Positions 62,290-64,000 of a DNA stretch of 64,000 bases are shown one piece after another. The stretch comes from Aequorivita todarodis. GTDB taxonomy: Bacteria > Bacteroidota > Bacteroidia > Flavobacteriales > Flavobacteriaceae. The position numbers and the translations under genes were made by a program. The notes below the pieces were generated by a model. That model was not told where the DNA came from. It saw only the letters and a program-made list of their open reading frames with translations, and did not search any database. The stretch's first letter is position 1. Each line of letters opens with the position of its first letter. The stretch spans positions 124,001 through 188,000 of the forward strand of contig NZ_JAQQTG010000019.1 in the NCBI RefSeq assembly GCF_028561335.1. Reading direction: 5' to 3'.

Positions 62290-63459
62290 TTATTTATCCG
62301 ATTTCTGCTTTCTTTTTCCCAAGAGATAGCCCGCATAAAACGGCAGGCCCAAAAGCACGATCAAAAAAATGATTGCGAAAATGGTCATGATACCAATGAT
62401 TTTTCTTACTTCCGCCATGGTATTTTCCACACCTTCAGTAACGATTATATGGGCTTCTTCAGTGAGGGCTTGGCGCTCGCGTTTTATTAATGAATCCAAG
62501 GCAATCCTTTCCCGTTCAACCATAAAATCTACGGCTGCAAGCTCGGCAGAAAGCCTTAAAACTGAGGATGACACGCCTCGCTCCAACCCCATAAAAATAG
62601 GGTCTATTTGGTTTCGGAAATTTACCAAAGCACTGTCCAGCAGTTCCGGGGAGTTTTCGGCCACTACAATCAAACGGTCTATTTGGGCCTGAAATTCTTC
62701 AAACTTTTCTTCCACATTAACGGTATCCAGACCTTTTTCCTTTAAGTAAAGCTGGGTTTCCCATTTCAGTTGCTTTCTGGTAAGTTCGGTTCCATAACTT
62801 ATCCGGTTGCCAAGATCTGACACAACTTCAGACAAGGTTCCTACGGTTTTGACTGAAAGGCTGTCCGGGGTATTTGTCATTTCCAAATAGGCTTCCCTTA
62901 CCGAGGTGATTTTTTCAAAATTGGTAGATCTGAACGGGGCTGTTCTTGCCTGCTCCCCAACGAAAACAGCATATTTTTGAAATTCTTTTTTATTCAGGAC
63001 CTTGTTGGCAATCCTTTCAATTTTGGAAGCGTTTTTGGAAGTGGCATCTTCTATAATGTTGGCGGTTTGTGAAGACAAATTCACAATATCCTGATCCTCA
63101 AAAAAATACTTGGTCTTCAACATATAGGTCCAAACATCCAGCAGCGCAACCTGTGGCGATGCCTGAAACGCCAGTTCCTTGAGTTGGCCGGCGGTATTGA
63201 TTTGCCAAAGCAATAGCATTTTTTTGGTCTCCTCGGGCGGATTCTCTTTTAGGATGCTATCGGCAGCTCTTTGGGTCAAATCCATGGCCTGCCCAACGAA
63301 TTCCTGGGTAAGCAGGCGCGTATTTAGGTCCTTAACAGCCAAGGGTTCCTGCGCGCTTTCTATACGGATCAGGGAGCAGGATTGCAGTGTAAGCAATATC
63401 ATCCCTGTGCAAAGAAAGAATGTGATTAATCTTAAGCTATTTTTTCCAAATACAGACAT
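62290..63459 (-). CDS. Lipoprotein with C-terminal membrane helix, unknown function
   Basis: 389 residues. Lipobox LQSC (Cys 28) after a hydrophobic signal; long alpha-helical body with coiled-coil-like heptads (SQTANIIEDATSKNASKI, EEKFEEFQAQIDRLIVVAE), and one C-terminal transmembrane helix (about 358-380, FAIIFLIVLLGLPFYAGYLL) ending in a basic KRKQK tail. It could be a periplasmic bridge or scaffold between the two membranes. No family recognised. Next to an outer-membrane barrel gene upstream on the same strand. Confidence 0.65.
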   Translation of the reverse strand: MSVFGKNSLRLITFFLCTGMILLTLQSCSLIRIESAQEPLAVKDLNTRLLTQEFVGQAMDLTQRAADSILKENPPEETKKMLLLWQINTAGQLKELAFQASPQVALLDVWTYMLKTKYFFEDQDIVNLSSQTANIIEDATSKNASKIERIANKVLNKKEFQKYAVFVGEQARTAPFRSTNFEKITSVREAYLEMTNTPDSLSVKTVGTLSEVVSDLGNRISYGTELTRKQLKWETQLYLKEKGLDTVNVEEKFEEFQAQIDRLIVVAENSPELLDSALVNFRNQIDPIFMGLERGVSSSVLRLSAELAAVDFMVERERIALDSLIKRERQALTEEAHIIVTEGVENTMAEVRKIIGIMTIFAIIFLIVLLGLPFYAGYLLGKRKQKSDK

Positions 63460-63483
63460 TTGTTTTCAGAGCATAGGTATTTG

Positions 63484-64000
63484 CTACAAATAAAAGGTAG
63501 CGCCAAGTCGAAATACGTGTACCTCGTTAGTGAAATTGGGCAGCCACCCGACATTCATTTTAAATTTATTGGGGATTATTATCTTGTTGAGGTTCGTTTC
63601 TCCGCTCCAAATGGTCTTCCAATCGCCATCCGTGTTCAGAAATGTGGGCGTTGGATTGATGAACATATAAAGCGATTTGCTGAATACATAACTGGCGTTG
63701 AATTGCAGCCCAATCCCGTTACTGCTGAATTTTACGGCCTCCGGAATCAAATCGGTGGTAGGTTTGGTAAGATGCACATAGCTTATTCCGGGAAATAGCG
63801 ATAGCTTTTCGCTCGCCACAAAACCAAAAATAACCCCGCCGGCCAAGGACCAACTACTGGAACCCAGCCCATTTTCAAAAGAACCCGTGGGGAAGGAAAC
63901 ATCGGCAAAGGGGACGATGGCGATAAACCTTTCGGTGATATTTCGCTTTACGGCGTTAAAATACCGGATACGCATATCTGCCAGTCCAAACTTGGAAGTC
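63484..64000 (-). CDS. Outer membrane beta-barrel protein, C-terminal part; start outside window
   Basis: The frame is open to base 64000, so the gene continues beyond the window. The visible 172 residues consist of amphipathic strands with aromatic girdles (FIAIVPFADVSFPTG, LSLFPGISYVHLTK, MFINPTPTFLN) and end in HVFRLGATFYL, a C-terminal aromatic typical of outer-membrane barrels. Family not determined. The stop lies 24 bases before the start of the lipoprotein gene, suggesting co-transcription. Confidence 0.7.
   Translation of the reverse strand, partial: TSKFGLADMRIRYFNAVKRNITERFIAIVPFADVSFPTGSFENGLGSSSWSLAGGVIFGFVASEKLSLFPGISYVHLTKPTTDLIPEAVKFSSNGIGLQFNASYVFSKSLYMFINPTPTFLNTDGDWKTIWSGETNLNKIIIPNKFKMNVGWLPNFTNEVHVFRLGATFYL

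Noticed and set aside
1-64000. CRISPR array
   Set aside because: Repeats present have 7- or 8-base periods or are palindromes; none shows direct repeats of 24-48 bases with unique spacers.

Overview
The window is a piece of a Bacteroidota genome, almost certainly Flavobacteriaceae. Evidence includes two secreted proteins with type IX secretion (type A) C-terminal domains, a GLPGLI protein beside a TonB-receptor-like barrel, a second TonB receptor with a carboxypeptidase-regulatory-like N-terminus, many small SPII lipoproteins, and promoters of the Bacteroidetes TTTG / TAnnTTTG type. Codon use and dispersed repeats also fit marine or soil flavobacteria of the Aequorivita type; the genus is a guess. 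No rRNA, tRNA or CRISPR array was found. Both window ends cut a gene.

Layout. 1-9960: phenylalanine hydroxylase (cut), rhodanese, SNase-like protein, DUF4230 protein, TonB-receptor-like barrel with GLPGLI partner, deoxynucleoside kinase, MgtC/DUF4010 membrane protein. 10129-13367: membrane-bound ion-pumping pyrophosphatase next to a soluble pyrophosphatase. 13487-17913: lipoproteins, a WYL regulator, and a tandem duplication of the WYL-lipoprotein pair in which one WYL copy has decayed, then a DinB protein and a small conserved protein. 18011-20082: GlxA-type regulator, VOC protein, Kazal lipoprotein.

20310-25495 is the most unusual segment: an AT-rich, tightly overlapping four-gene operon. 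It encodes (i) a 908-residue protein with a putative PUA/EVE-like reader domain, an Hsp90/MORC-type GHKL ATPase and a C-terminal histidine-kinase module, (ii) a receiver-like protein, (iii) a 177-residue protein of unknown function and (iv) a 5-methylcytosine methyltransferase. It looks like a horizontally acquired restriction/defence-like cassette that joins DNA-modification sensing to a phosphorelay, and it has no recognisable nuclease.

25498-35521 returns to ordinary genes: DoxX-like, DUF2071, methyltransferase, exonuclease/GIY-YIG fusion, HAD phosphatase, two flavin enzymes, aconitase. 35760-41691 is a haem/iron uptake locus (TonB receptor, binding protein, permease, ATPase). 41737-51494 is mixed: T9SS cargo, VOC, DUF1697, a toxin-antitoxin pair, HI0933-type flavoprotein, PLP decarboxylase, EEP phosphohydrolase.

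51633-61798 is a regulon-like cluster. Two GbsR/MarR-type regulators, a DUF481 barrel, a 4-TM/amidohydrolase/SDR operon and a TolC-HlyD-MFS efflux operon are tied together by four copies of the operator GTTCG-N8-CGAAC. At three promoters it sits between the -33 and -7 boxes at the same spacing. 61799-64000: a gene-poor stretch, an anchored lipoprotein and a cut outer-membrane barrel gene.

Small repeats are plentiful: G/C-rich REP-like palindromes, some inside reading frames; tandem repeats of variable sequence but constant 7-bp period between genes; an octamer inverted repeat; and a CCCTGAAAGGG palindrome cluster. All reading is by eye; domain names rest on remembered family motifs and no search was run.
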